NCBI GenBank assembly: GCA_021799495.1
Contig: JAJZAI010000024.1
Coordinates: 1 to 50,522, forward strand
Length of the DNA: 50,522 nt
Reading direction: 5' to 3'
DNA from: Deltaproteobacteria bacterium
Lineage (GTDB): Bacteria > Desulfobacterota > Binatia > Binatales > Binataceae
The notes beneath the pieces are model-generated. The model searched no databases. It saw only the letters and a list, made by a program, of their open reading frames with translations, and was not told the DNA's origin. Shown in pieces: positions 1-8,210 of the stretch (position 1 is its first letter; each line of letters starts with the position of its first letter). A program made the position numbers and the translations under genes.

Positions 1-1462
1 ACCGGGCGATCATCGGCACGAACGTGATCGAGAGCAGGAACGCGCCCACCAGCGCGTAAATTACGGCTTCGGCAAGCGGAACGAAGAGATAGTGCGAGAC
101 TCCCGTCAGCGTGAACATCGGCACAAAAACGATGCAGATGGCGAGAAGCGAGACGAGCGACGGTGCGACAATTTGCTGCGCGCCGTCGAGAATCGCGGCG
201 ACGATGTCTTTGCCCTGCTCAAGATGGTAGCTGAAGTTTTCGAGCGTCACGGTGGCGGCGTCGACCAGAATGCCGACCGCGAGCGCAAGGCCGCCCAACG
301 TCATCGAGTTGATCGTCTGCCCGGTCGCGGACAGCACTACGACTGAAAACAGCGCCGCCAACGGGATCGTCATCACGATAATCAGCGTCGCGCGCCAGTC
401 GCCCAGAAACAGCAGCACCAGAAAACCTGTCAGCACCGCGGCGATAACCGCTTCGCGCACAACCACCTCAACCGCTTCCTTGACGAATACCGACTGATCT
501 CCGAACAGCCTGATCTTCAACGATTTCGGCATCGCCTCTTTGATAAGCGGAATCATCCGCTTCACGCCCGCAACGATATCCAAAGTCGATTCCGTGCCTG
601 ACTTGAAGACCGGCAGAATGACCGCGCGGCGCCCGTTGACGCGCACCAGATTGGTCTGTGGCGGCGCACCATCGTGAACATAGGCGATGTCGCGCATGTA
701 GATGACAGTGCCGTTGACCCGTTTGATCGGCATGTCGTTGATCGGCTTGATTTCAACTGGACTCGAATTGAGCCGTACATGCCATTCGAAGGGGCCGATC
801 TTCTCGGTGCCCGCCGGAATGATCAGATTCTGCCGCATCAACGCGTTGGTCACGTCCGCAGGCGACACACCGTTGGCCTGCATCGCTTGCAGATTAAGAT
901 CGGCCTGCGTTTGCCGTACCAGACCGCCATACGGTATCGGAATCGCGGCGCCGGGCACGCTGGCGAGCTGCGGACGAATAAAGTTGTCGCCCAAGTCGAA
1001 CAGGACGAACTGCGATAGCCCCTTGCCTGACATCGCCAGTTGCAGAATCGGCACGGTCGTGGCGTTGTAGGCCAGCACATATGGCGGCGTGGTGCCGGGC
1101 GGAAGAAATTTCAGCACCGTTTGCGCCGCCGCGGTCACCTGCGCGACGGCGAAATTGATGTTGACGCTGGGCTGAAAGAAGATCTTGATGATGCCGTAGC
1201 CGATCACCGCCTCTGACTGCAACGATTCGATATTGTTGACCTGCACGGTTACCATCCGCTCGAAGAAATAGTTGATCCGCGCCGCCATCTCGTCCGGCAG
1301 CAATCCATTGTATGTAAAGACCACGGCGACTACTGGGATATCCACGTCGGGAAACATGTCAACGGGCGTGTTGAGCGTCGCGCGCGCGCCGGCAAGCAAA
1401 ATCAACACGGTCATCACGATGATCGTGATTGGTTGTTTCAGCGAAGTCTTAACGAACCACAT
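1..1462 (-). CDS. RND-family efflux transporter permease subunit (N-terminal part, runs off the left edge)
   Basis: Inner-membrane proton-driven exporter of the AcrB/MdtB type. The 487 visible residues are roughly the first half of a protein that is usually about 1,030 residues. They start MWFVKTSLKQPITIIVMTVL (TM1) and run into TM4-TM6. TM4 carries VGILVDAATVTLEN, the counterpart of the proton-relay segment of AcrB (LVDDA, D407/D408). Here only the first Asp is present and the second position is Ala. A hydrophobic stretch ending ITFVPMIAR reaches the window edge in frame. The ATG is preceded by a weak CGAGA. A small secreted protein lies upstream on the same strand, 249 bp away. The membrane-fusion and outer-membrane partners are not in view. 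The family is certain; the substrate cannot be told. Confidence 0.93.
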   Translation of the reverse strand, partial: MWFVKTSLKQPITIIVMTVLILLAGARATLNTPVDMFPDVDIPVVAVVFTYNGLLPDEMAARINYFFERMVTVQVNNIESLQSEAVIGYGIIKIFFQPSVNINFAVAQVTAAAQTVLKFLPPGTTPPYVLAYNATTVPILQLAMSGKGLSQFVLFDLGDNFIRPQLASVPGAAIPIPYGGLVRQTQADLNLQAMQANGVSPADVTNALMRQNLIIPAGTEKIGPFEWHVRLNSSPVEIKPINDMPIKRVNGTVIYMRDIAYVHDGAPPQTNLVRVNGRRAVILPVFKSGTESTLDIVAGVKRMIPLIKEAMPKSLKIRLFGDQSVFVKEAVEVVVREAVIAAVLTGFLVLLFLGDWRATLIIVMTIPLAALFSVVVLSATGQTINSMTLGGLALAVGILVDAATVTLENFSYHLEQGKDIVAAILDGAQQIVAPSLVSLLAICIVFVPMFTLTGVSHYLFVPLAEAVIYALVGAFLLSITFVPMIAR

Positions 1463-1711
1463 CGATAAATCTCGGGCGGCGATTATTCGTGCACGGATTG
1501 TTCCGTTGAATGCCGCCTCGTTCCGTTCATCGTGCGAATTTCCGGACGGTGCGCTGTTGAGCTCAGCGCCGCGGCGACAATGGGCTCCTGTTGTGCACGG
1601 CCGTATGCCGCGCAATGCCAGATGCTATCCTTGGATCGATTGCGCTCGATCCTTTGCGTTAACGATTAATTTGGTTGAGCGAAGCGGGCCGTTGACGGCC
1701 GGCCGCCTCGG

Positions 1712-2089
1712 TCAGGCTAGGGCGGCCGAACCGTCGTCGGATGGGAGGCGAATCAGCCGGTGCGATACGGTGTGGCGGCGCAACACCGCCGCGGCGATCG
1801 CGAGTGCAGAGGCGTCGAGCGCCATGCGGATGCCGCAGGCGAGCGGCAGCATTATCATCTCAAGCGGGCTGCGCTGAGCCGGAATCTGCCCCGTCCGCGT
1901 GCGTTCGACCGAGGTCAGAGCATCTCCGGCATTGTCGCAAATTGCTCTCGGTTGGGAGTAGTGGGTGACGGCGCGATCGATTTGCGCCAGATGCGGCTGC
2001 GGTGCGTATCCCGCGTTTGCGATGGTCAGGTCGAAGAGGCAAAGGAGGACAGCCAAGAGGCCACAGAACAACTTTGACGCAGCGTGCAT
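1712..2089 (-). CDS. small secreted protein, unknown function
   Basis: A 125-residue product with a convincing Sec signal peptide: short basic start MHAASK, hydrophobic core to about residue 22, and a likely cut after ANA (about residue 26). The mature part has no motif I recognise and only one Cys. A sigma70-like promoter (2121-2149) points at it from 32 bp upstream, which is the main reason to believe it is expressed. It precedes the RND permease on the same strand and might share its transcript across a 249 bp gap. The Shine-Dalgarno is poor and the C-terminal half could be overlapping noise, so the call is moderate. Confidence 0.45.
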   Translation of the reverse strand: MHAASKLFCGLLAVLLCLFDLTIANAGYAPQPHLAQIDRAVTHYSQPRAICDNAGDALTSVERTRTGQIPAQRSPLEMIMLPLACGIRMALDASALAIAAAVLRRHTVSHRLIRLPSDDGSAALA

Positions 2090-2120
2090 TGCAAATCAGG
2101 CGCTTATCAGTCCACCCTGA

Positions 2121-2149
2121 ATTCTAAGCTTATCTTTGCGTTTGCGCAA
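2121..2149 (-). promoter_or_regulatory. sigma70-like promoter for the small secreted protein (and perhaps the RND gene)
   Basis: Read on the minus strand, TTGCGC (2149-2144) is followed by a 17-bp spacer and TAGAAT (2126-2121), 4/6 and 5/6 to the -35 and -10 consensus. Transcription would begin about 25 bp before the ATG at 2089. Confidence 0.45.
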
Positions 2150-2248
2150 TGAGACAATCAAGAAAGCTACACGGGGCGTGTGTAAATTGAAGCCGTGGCC
2201 GTCTTGCGCGAGATTCGGACATCCATATCGGCAATGGGACGCGTTAGG

Positions 2249-2899
2249 CTAATCGCGCCGGCGGCCGAAGATTTTTTCCTCGATCGCGATCGCCGCCGCG
2301 AACTTCGGCCGCGCGTGAATGCGTTCGAGATACGCGGCCAGCCTTGGCCATCGCGACGCCTCCAGCGCGCCGCCCGCAAGGCGATAATTGACGAATTGAG
2401 TGGCGATCGCGAGGTCCGCGATCGAGAACATCCCGCCCGCCAGATAATCGCCCGCGATCTGCTTCTCCAGATAGTCGAACATCGGCGGCAGATCTTTTTC
2501 GACCGCCTGCCGATAGAGCGCGTCGTCGAACGGTTTCTTCATGATGCGCGGCCCGATAATCCGGTTGAAGAACATCTTGCCGCCGATAATCGGCGCAAGC
2601 CCGCTGTCGCCATATTCCTCGAACCATAGCGCCCGCGCGTATTCGTAGGGATCGGAAGGATAGAGCGCGGGCGATGGATGCGTCTTTTCGAGGTAGGCGC
2701 AAATGATCGAAGAATCGGCCAGCGCCTTGTCGCCATCCACGAACGCCGGGATTTTTCCGAGCGGGCTTACTTTGCGAAACTCCGGCGTCGCCGGGAACGG
2801 CACGACCTGTTCGTGCTCGTACTTAAGTTCCTTTTCATCCAGAACGACCTTGACCTTGCGCACGAACGGCGAACCATAGGCGCCCAGCAGCTTGAGCAT
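2249..2899 (-). CDS. glutathione S-transferase family protein
   Basis: Cytosolic GST of 216 residues, the normal length. The N-terminal thioredoxin-like domain (about 1-80) holds the G-site loop GAYGSPFVRKV, the cis-Pro segment LGKIPAF and ADSSIICAYLE, whose Asp-Ser pair contacts the gamma-glutamyl group in related enzymes. The all-helical domain (about 90-205) includes AGGMFSIADLAIA, the usual N-capping box with the conserved Asp. A GAGGAG ribosome site lies 8-9 bp before the ATG. It has its own promoter with a palindromic operator-like spacer (2932-2961) in the 89-bp gap after the inositol phosphatase gene, so it is probably inducible. The substrate is unknown. The family call is firm. Confidence 0.93.
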   Translation of the reverse strand: MLKLLGAYGSPFVRKVKVVLDEKELKYEHEQVVPFPATPEFRKVSPLGKIPAFVDGDKALADSSIICAYLEKTHPSPALYPSDPYEYARALWFEEYGDSGLAPIIGGKMFFNRIIGPRIMKKPFDDALYRQAVEKDLPPMFDYLEKQIAGDYLAGGMFSIADLAIATQFVNYRLAGGALEASRWPRLAAYLERIHARPKFAAAIAIEEKIFGRRRD

Positions 2900-2931
2900 C
2901 GAATCTTACTCCTCGGGATTTTGCCGCGCCG

Positions 2932-2961
2932 ATCATAATGGTTTCATGATGAAACCGTCAA
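2932..2961 (-). promoter_or_regulatory. promoter of the GST gene with a palindromic spacer
   Basis: On the minus strand TTGACG (2961-2956), an 18-bp spacer and TATGAT (2937-2932) give 5/6 matches to both boxes. The predicted start lies about 25 bp before the GST ATG at 2899. A perfect inverted repeat fills the spacer and just touches the -35 box (2940-2956). Confidence 0.65.
2940..2956. promoter_or_regulatory. 17-bp perfect palindrome, candidate operator inside the GST promoter
   Basis: GGTTTCAT-G-ATGAAACC, an 8-1-8 perfect inverted repeat located between the -35 and -10 elements. A dimeric repressor (TetR-, LysR- or MarR-like) bound here would block RNA polymerase; a MerR-type activator would twist the spacer. 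No candidate regulator is adjacent, so the partner is unknown. Confidence 0.6.
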
Positions 2962-2988
2962 CACGAGCGGATGCGGCCCGCGCGGCGA

Positions 2989-3870
2989 TTACGGAGCGGC
3001 GGCCGGACCGCCGTTTTCGGCCAGCATCTCGCGATGCCGCCGTTCGGCTTCGGACCGAGCGCCGGCGATCGTTTCGATCATCTCCTGATGAATCGCGCCG
3101 TTGCTGGCGATGATCCGCGCGCCCGCCAAATCGAGCCGCGAACCGTCCATGTTGCTGACATGTCCGCCCGCCTCCTCGACCAGCAGCGCGCCTGCCGCGA
3201 CGTCCCACGGTTTGAGTCCGAACTCCCAGAACCCGTCCACCCGCCCGCATGCGGTGTAGGCGAGATCGAGCGCCGCCGAGCCGGTGCGCCGGACGCCCTG
3301 GCAGCGCATCATGAACGCTTCCCAGAAGGCCAGATAATAGCGGCGGCGTTCGCGCCGGTCGTAGGGGAAGCCGGTCGCCAGCAGCGAAAGCTCGAGCGAC
3401 AGCGTGCGGCTCGTCCGGATCGGCTTGCCGTTGAGCCGCGCGCCCTTGCCGCGCATCGCGACGAAGCATTCCTTTTTGAACGCGTCGAGCACGACGCCCA
3501 ACTGCACCCGGCCGCGCCGCTCGTACGCGATCGATACGCAGAACATCGGAAATCCGTGGGCGAAGTTGGTGGTCCCGTCCAGCGGATCGACGATCCATCG
3601 ATGCTCCCCTCCGGGCGCGGCGCCGCGTCCTTCTTCCGCCAGCACCGCATGGGTCGGGAAGGCGCGTTGCAGCATTTCGACGACGGTCGCCTCGGCCTCG
3701 TGATCCGCCTCCGTGACCAGATCGATCGGATTGCTCTTGCGCGTCACGCTGGTGCGGCTGATCCATTTGAGATGGATGCGCGCGGCCGCGCGTGCCGCGC
3801 GCATCGCGACCTTTTCAATCTCCGCTAATTCGGCCACGGAACGCAAAGTTATTTGAGCGCCCGCGTTCAT
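2989..3870 (-). CDS. inositol monophosphatase family protein (SuhB-like)
   Basis: Mg-dependent phosphatase of the IMPase/SuhB family, 293 residues from the chosen ATG. The metal-site motifs are all present: AEEG (E79/E80), WIVDPLDGTTNF (Asp95, Asp98) and WDVAAGALLVEEAGG near residue 228. A longer in-frame reading exists upstream, but it adds low-complexity residues and runs under the divergent lipoprotein gene, so the start MNAGAQITL is preferred. Likely substrates are inositol-1-phosphate or similar sugar phosphates; SuhB homologues also act in rRNA antitermination in E. coli. It sits upstream of the GST gene on the same strand, which nevertheless has its own promoter. Confidence 0.93.
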   Translation of the reverse strand: MNAGAQITLRSVAELAEIEKVAMRAARAAARIHLKWISRTSVTRKSNPIDLVTEADHEAEATVVEMLQRAFPTHAVLAEEGRGAAPGGEHRWIVDPLDGTTNFAHGFPMFCVSIAYERRGRVQLGVVLDAFKKECFVAMRGKGARLNGKPIRTSRTLSLELSLLATGFPYDRRERRRYYLAFWEAFMMRCQGVRRTGSAALDLAYTACGRVDGFWEFGLKPWDVAAGALLVEEAGGHVSNMDGSRLDLAGARIIASNGAIHQEMIETIAGARSEAERRHREMLAENGGPAAAP

Positions 3871-4018
3871 TCCAGCGCGCGCTTTGCGGATATTCACAGG
3901 CGGCCCCGGCGTCTCCCGCGCTAAAGCGATCTGGCCCGGCGCGCGATATATGATTAAAGATCGATCAGGAGGAAGTGGAGGAACGACGGCGCCGCTTGCC
4001 GGGCGCGAAGGACTCCCG

Positions 4019-4633
4019 ATGAAACTTCCGGGCTTGCTCGCCGTACTGGTTCTGGCGGCGGCGTCAGCCGCATGCTCGCCGTATGCGGTCCAGCAGGCGA
4101 ACGCCGGTCGCACGCCAGCGGCTCCGCGTGCTGCGACCCCCTCCGCCGGACAAGCCGGCGCTACCGCTCCGCCGCCAGCGGACGCCAATCCAATCCCGCC
4201 GTTGCCCGCGACGCCCGCCGCGCAGTCGCAGGCGCTGACCAGTTACCTGCAAGCGCATCGCCTGCCCCTGGTTGGCGTCAACGTGATCGAGCAAAACGGC
4301 CATCCGAACGCGATCCTCTACGGTTTTGTCGCGACCCCCGCCGGCGAGCGGGACGCGGCGGACATCGTGCGCCGCGCCTTTCGCGGCTCTCAAGTGACTA
4401 TTCAGAATAGAATTTTGGTGCGGCCTGAATTGCTCGCTGCGAATGCGGATAATAAGCCGTCTAATAGTCAATTGGATTCAAACGGCGATATTTTCAATCG
4501 GATAGCGTCAAGTCAAAGCTATCCCGCCCCCGACCAGTCTGCGGAAATATCGGCATATCAACGCCAGACAGGTTCCAATTGGGGCGATCTTGCGATAATC
4601 TTGTTGACGTTCGCGCCGCTTTTTATTCCATAG
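4019..4633 (+). CDS. putative lipoprotein with a BON-like domain
   Basis: 204 residues, starting at an ATG with GAAGGA 7-8 bp upstream. Residues 1-19 form a signal peptide (MKLPGLLAVLVLAAASAAC); the Cys could be lipidated although the lipobox SAAC is weak. A Pro/Ala/Thr-rich linker follows to about residue 60. The next segment, with LYGFVATPAGERDAADIV and a closing IQNRILV, has the strand-helix-strand pattern of a BON domain, which in related proteins binds membrane or lipid surfaces. The tail ends in a hydrophobic ILLTFAPLFIP. Codons in the last third (from about 4400) are visibly more AT-rich than in the first part. It probably forms an operon with the next gene, 46 bp on. Confidence 0.7.
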   Translation: MKLPGLLAVLVLAAASAACSPYAVQQANAGRTPAAPRAATPSAGQAGATAPPPADANPIPPLPATPAAQSQALTSYLQAHRLPLVGVNVIEQNGHPNAILYGFVATPAGERDAADIVRRAFRGSQVTIQNRILVRPELLAANADNKPSNSQLDSNGDIFNRIASSQSYPAPDQSAEISAYQRQTGSNWGDLAIILLTFAPLFIP

Positions 4634-4679
4634 TCTTTTCAGCGAATTGATATCGCGACGCAATCAACGGGGTGAGCCG

Positions 4680-5402
4680 ATGAAAATCCAGCGTCATGTT
4701 CTGATCGCGGCGATGGCCGTTTCTTTTATCGCATCAGGCGAATTGCCCGCTCACGCTGCGGCCGCCAAGCCGGCCCACGCGCAGGCGCCGGCTGGCCTGG
4801 TGGTCGTGCAGGAAGACGTGCTGATTCCCTTGATTGACGAGCCGCAGGTTTATTTTCGTGAGGCGGGCAAGGATTACGCGCGGGGCGATCAGGCGGGCGC
4901 GGCGCGGCAGATGCGCGCGGGGGCGGCGTTGATTCGTCTTGAGGCCGGCCGCCATAATGCGGCAAACAAAGCGGGCCTCGATCGCGCCGCGAAACGGCTG
5001 GATGATCTGGCCGCGCAGATGAAAGCCGGCAAGGTTAAGTCGGCGGAACCGATGAATCAGGCTTTTGCCGCAGCGGACCTCGCCTTGGCCCGCCATTATC
5101 ATGAAATGGCGCTGCGGGCCGCGGGCAAAAAAGACCGACGCAGCGGCAATTGGCTGAAAGGCGCCGCGGATTCGGTGGAAGATGCCGCGAAATGGTCGGG
5201 TGGCGAAGTCTCCTCCGGCTTCAAGGCCGGTGTCGACGGCGCACGGACGCTCGGAGACAAAATCGCGAACGGCGCCGAATGGAGCGCCGGCGAGGTTCGC
5301 GCGAAGGCCGATGCGCTGGGGCGCGATATCGTCGGCGTTGGCCGGAGCGGCGCGAATTCCTCCGGAGCCGCGGCCGGCGGTTCCGGCGCAACCGCCAAAT
5401 AG
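4680..5402 (+). CDS. secreted Ala/Lys-rich helical protein (YfdX-like)
   Basis: 240 residues with a clean signal peptide (MKIQRHVLIAAMAVSFIA..., likely cut near HAAA). The mature part is almost all helix, and includes AADLALARHYHEMALRAAGKK, reminiscent of periplasmic YfdX-type helical proteins; this resemblance is by eye. The C-terminal third has two imperfect copies of a W-S-(G/A)-GEV segment (AAKWSGGEVSSG and AEWSAGEVRAK), an internal duplication. The tail is Gly/Ala/Ser-rich and likely disordered. A GGGGTGAG ribosome site supports the ATG at 4680. It follows the BON-like lipoprotein by 46 bp, suggesting a shared envelope role. No enzymatic motif is present. Confidence 0.72.
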   Translation: MKIQRHVLIAAMAVSFIASGELPAHAAAAKPAHAQAPAGLVVVQEDVLIPLIDEPQVYFREAGKDYARGDQAGAARQMRAGAALIRLEAGRHNAANKAGLDRAAKRLDDLAAQMKAGKVKSAEPMNQAFAAADLALARHYHEMALRAAGKKDRRSGNWLKGAADSVEDAAKWSGGEVSSGFKAGVDGARTLGDKIANGAEWSAGEVRAKADALGRDIVGVGRSGANSSGAAAGGSGATAK

Positions 5403-5425
5403 GCGATCTTACGGGGAAGGACCGC

Positions 5426-6607
5426 TCACCAGCGCGGGACTTCCGCCAGCGCGACGTCAAGCGCGGTTTTGCCGATCAATTCCCGCGCGCGGGCGTTCGA
5501 CAACGGATGGTTCGGGCCGGCGCGCACGTCGCGATAGTACCGTTCGAGCGGGAACTTGCGATGCAATCCGTGCGCGCCGGCCATCTCCATGCACAGATCG
5601 ACTATCCTGACCGCGTTATTGGTCGCCACGTATTTGGGCATCACCACGCGCGCAAGGCCTTCCGCGCCCGCGAACGAGCGCGGATTGCGTGCATACGCCT
5701 CGCCGGTCTGGAGAAAAAGCGCGCGCGATTGCGCGAGCAGCGCCTGCGCCTCCGCCATCGCGAACTGCGTTCCGGGCAGATATGAAATCGGCCGCGGCAG
5801 CGTCATCGGGCGATGCCGTCCGGCGAATTCGCGCGCGAATTTCAACGCCGCCTCTGCGATTCCCGTATAGATCGCCGCGACCGACACGCTGAACCACGCG
5901 AACAGCGAAATGCCGGTCTCATCGATCGGCCCGATCGGCCGCCGCTCCGACATTGCCGCCTCGCCCAGCCGCACGTCCTTCAGAATCAGGTCGTGGCTGG
6001 CCGTCGCGCGCATCGCCATCGTGTCCCAGGTCTCGACGATCTCCGCGCCGGGCGCGCCGCGCGGCACGGCGAACGTCGCGCTTGCCGGCGGGCCGGACTC
6101 CTCTTCGAGCGTCGCCATCACCATGAAGATGTCGATCACGGGCGAAAGGCTCGTGAACACCTTGCGGCCGTTGAGCGTCCAGCGATCGCCGTCTCGCCGC
6201 GCGCGCGTCGCGAAATAGCCCCAATCGCCGCCGGTTTCAGGCTCGCTGATGCCGCCGCCGATAATCCGGCGATGGCGTCCGATGAGGTCGAAGAACATTT
6301 CGTCGCGCGGGCCGCCCGCCGCGCGTTCGACCATGCTGCCGATTCCGAACAGATGCATGTTGATTGAAAGCGCCGTCGCCGCGCATCCCTGCGCGAGCCG
6401 TTCCTGGCAGAGCGCGTAGTCGATCAAATCCGCGCCCAAGCCGCCGTTGCGCTCGGGGATCACCAGCGCGGTGTAGCCGGTCTCTTTCATCCGCTCGACG
6501 TTTTCGATCGGAAAGCTCGCCTCGCGATCGTGCCGCGCCGCGCGCGTCGCGAAATCGTCGGCCAGTTCGCCCGCCAGCGCGAGCAGTTTCGCCTGCCGTT
6601 CAGACAT
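5426..6607 (-). CDS. acyl-CoA dehydrogenase-like flavoprotein
   Basis: FAD-binding protein of the ACAD superfamily, 393 residues, normal length. The N-terminal helical domain (LVIPERNGGLGAD), the beta-domain (GGGISEPETGGDWGYFAT, then WTLNGRKVFTS) and the C-terminal helical bundle are all present. The C-terminal segment YYRDVRAGPNHPLSN aligns with the YRD...YEGTSE region of classical short-chain dehydrogenases but has no Glu at the catalytic-base position. This is seen in monooxygenase-like or non-beta-oxidation members such as DszC relatives. The start has an AAAGGACG ribosome site. It lies 121 bp downstream of the UbiB-like gene on the same strand. The fold is certain; acyl-CoA oxidation is doubtful. 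Confidence 0.9.
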   Translation of the reverse strand: MSERQAKLLALAGELADDFATRAARHDREASFPIENVERMKETGYTALVIPERNGGLGADLIDYALCQERLAQGCAATALSINMHLFGIGSMVERAAGGPRDEMFFDLIGRHRRIIGGGISEPETGGDWGYFATRARRDGDRWTLNGRKVFTSLSPVIDIFMVMATLEEESGPPASATFAVPRGAPGAEIVETWDTMAMRATASHDLILKDVRLGEAAMSERRPIGPIDETGISLFAWFSVSVAAIYTGIAEAALKFAREFAGRHRPMTLPRPISYLPGTQFAMAEAQALLAQSRALFLQTGEAYARNPRSFAGAEGLARVVMPKYVATNNAVRIVDLCMEMAGAHGLHRKFPLERYYRDVRAGPNHPLSNARARELIGKTALDVALAEVPRW

Positions 6608-6728
6608 GGTCGTCCTTTCAGGCCGCCCGGCCGGTTACGGAGCCGGCGGCGGCTGGACTATCGAGGCTAGGCGACCGATCCCGCTTCGTAAAGTGAGTAT
6701 TCGCCCGCGTGTCACGATGTGGTGCGAA

Positions 6729-8147
6729 TCATTCCCGCACCGCCGACGCGGCGGGCGCGGTCGCCATCAACCTCGCGGCATAGGGCATCAGGGTCGTCAT
6801 CAGATTAACCTGCGAATCCAGCGTCTTGCCGAGGCCGCTCATCAGGCCGAGCACGCGATTCACCAGCAATACGTCGGCTGGAACTTCGACGATCGGATTG
6901 GCGCGCAGCGCGCGCGGCAGCTCCTCGGAAAACTCCTTGACCAGCGCGGCGTCGGCGTAGGCGCGGTTGCGCTGGACGCTGTTGCCGAGAAAAACGCTGG
7001 CGAGCGTCAGCAGCGTTTCCGGCGACTCGTCGCGCGTGCGAAATCCCAGCTCGCGGAACGCGGCGACGATCGCGTCGCGATTCGACGTCAGAATCGCGAA
7101 CGTCAGCCGCACCATCGCGTCGCGGAATACCGGCGGAAAATCTTTCGCCAGTCCGAAGTCGAGCAGCACGATCCGCGGCCCCGGCTGCACCAGGATGTTC
7201 CCCGGATGCGGGTCGGCGTGGAAAAAACCGTCGCGCAGAATCTGTTCCGTGAAAATCTCGATCAGCTTTTGCGCCACCGCGCGCTTGTCGATTCCCGCGC
7301 GTTCCAGCGCGGCGACGTCGGTCACCTTGATTCCCTCGACCAGCTCCATCGTGAGCACGCGCCGCGTCGTCAGGTCGTGATAGACGCGCGGCGCCACGAC
7401 CGCGTCGTCGGCCGCGAAGTTGCGCGCGATCGTTTCGCAGTTGCGCGCCTCGTTGAGGAAATCGAGCTCCATCGGAATGTATTTCAGGAGTTCGCGCGCC
7501 AGCGGCCGGAAATCGAATTCCCGCTCGATTAACGCGAGCAGCCGCAGCGTGAAGGTCAGGTTGCGCAGGTCCGCCGCGACGATCGACTCGATTTGCGGAT
7601 ACTGCACCTTGACCGCGCATCGCCGGCCGTCGCGCGCGACCGCGCGATGCACCTGCGCGAGCGAGGCGGCGGCGATTGGCGTCTCGTCGAATTCGGCGAA
7701 CGCATTCCCGAGCGAACGTCCCAGTTCCCGCTCGATCTGATCGCGGATGATTGGGAATGGCCGCGCCGGCACGCGATCGTGCAATTGGCCGAGCGTATTT
7801 ATCCATTCGTCGGGCAGAATATCGGCGCGGGTTGCGATAAACTGGCTCGCCTTGATCAGCAGGCCTTCCAGCCTGACCGAGGCGCGATAGAGCGCCCGCG
7901 CCGCGCGCGCGTCCTGACGGCGATAGCGGACTTCTTTTTTAGCGTCGCCCGCGAGCCGCGACCATAGCTGGATCGCCTTGTACGGCGCATAGATGCGTGC
8001 GGCCAGCCAGATCACGCTGGCGAATCGATGGGCGCGCGTGACGGGTCCGAGCGGCCGGGGTGCGGTCGAAGGAGCCGGTCCGTTGCCGGCAAGGGAGTAA
8101 TCGGAGGCGTTCAAATCAAGCGGCGCGTAAGCATCGCGCCCGGTCAA
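6729..8147 (-). CDS. ABC1/UbiB-family atypical kinase
   Basis: UbiB/ADCK-type protein-kinase-like fold, 472 residues. These ATPases support ubiquinone biosynthesis or lipid handling at the inner membrane. Landmarks in order: an N-terminal extension, the K-x-G-Q motif here read as LLIKASQFIATRAD (Gly changed to Ser), the Ala-rich nucleotide loop PIAAASLAQVHRA, VKVQYP with the conserved Lys, the catalytic HADPHPGNIL and the metal-binding DFGLAKDFP. A hydrophobic C-terminus is only moderate. The start is a TTG without a clear ribosome site, and its position is uncertain because a divergent MFS gene begins only 9-63 bp away. Whether the cell uses ubiquinone or menaquinone is not settled here, though a MenA-like gene is in the window. 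Confidence 0.9.
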   Translation of the reverse strand: MTGRDAYAPLDLNASDYSLAGNGPAPSTAPRPLGPVTRAHRFASVIWLAARIYAPYKAIQLWSRLAGDAKKEVRYRRQDARAARALYRASVRLEGLLIKASQFIATRADILPDEWINTLGQLHDRVPARPFPIIRDQIERELGRSLGNAFAEFDETPIAAASLAQVHRAVARDGRRCAVKVQYPQIESIVAADLRNLTFTLRLLALIEREFDFRPLARELLKYIPMELDFLNEARNCETIARNFAADDAVVAPRVYHDLTTRRVLTMELVEGIKVTDVAALERAGIDKRAVAQKLIEIFTEQILRDGFFHADPHPGNILVQPGPRIVLLDFGLAKDFPPVFRDAMVRLTFAILTSNRDAIVAAFRELGFRTRDESPETLLTLASVFLGNSVQRNRAYADAALVKEFSEELPRALRANPIVEVPADVLLVNRVLGLMSGLGKTLDSQVNLMTTLMPYAARLMATAPAASAVRE

Positions 8148-8210
8148 GTCTAAACGATGGCGACCAGGGGGAAAATCGCGTCGCGCGAAGTGGACGGGAA
8201 AAGCGCCGGC

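Noticed and set aside
3871-4188. 106-residue N-terminal extension of the inositol phosphatase
   Set aside because: Low-complexity Ala/Pro-rich residues antisense to the lipoprotein gene; the internal ATG at 3870 gives the normal family length.
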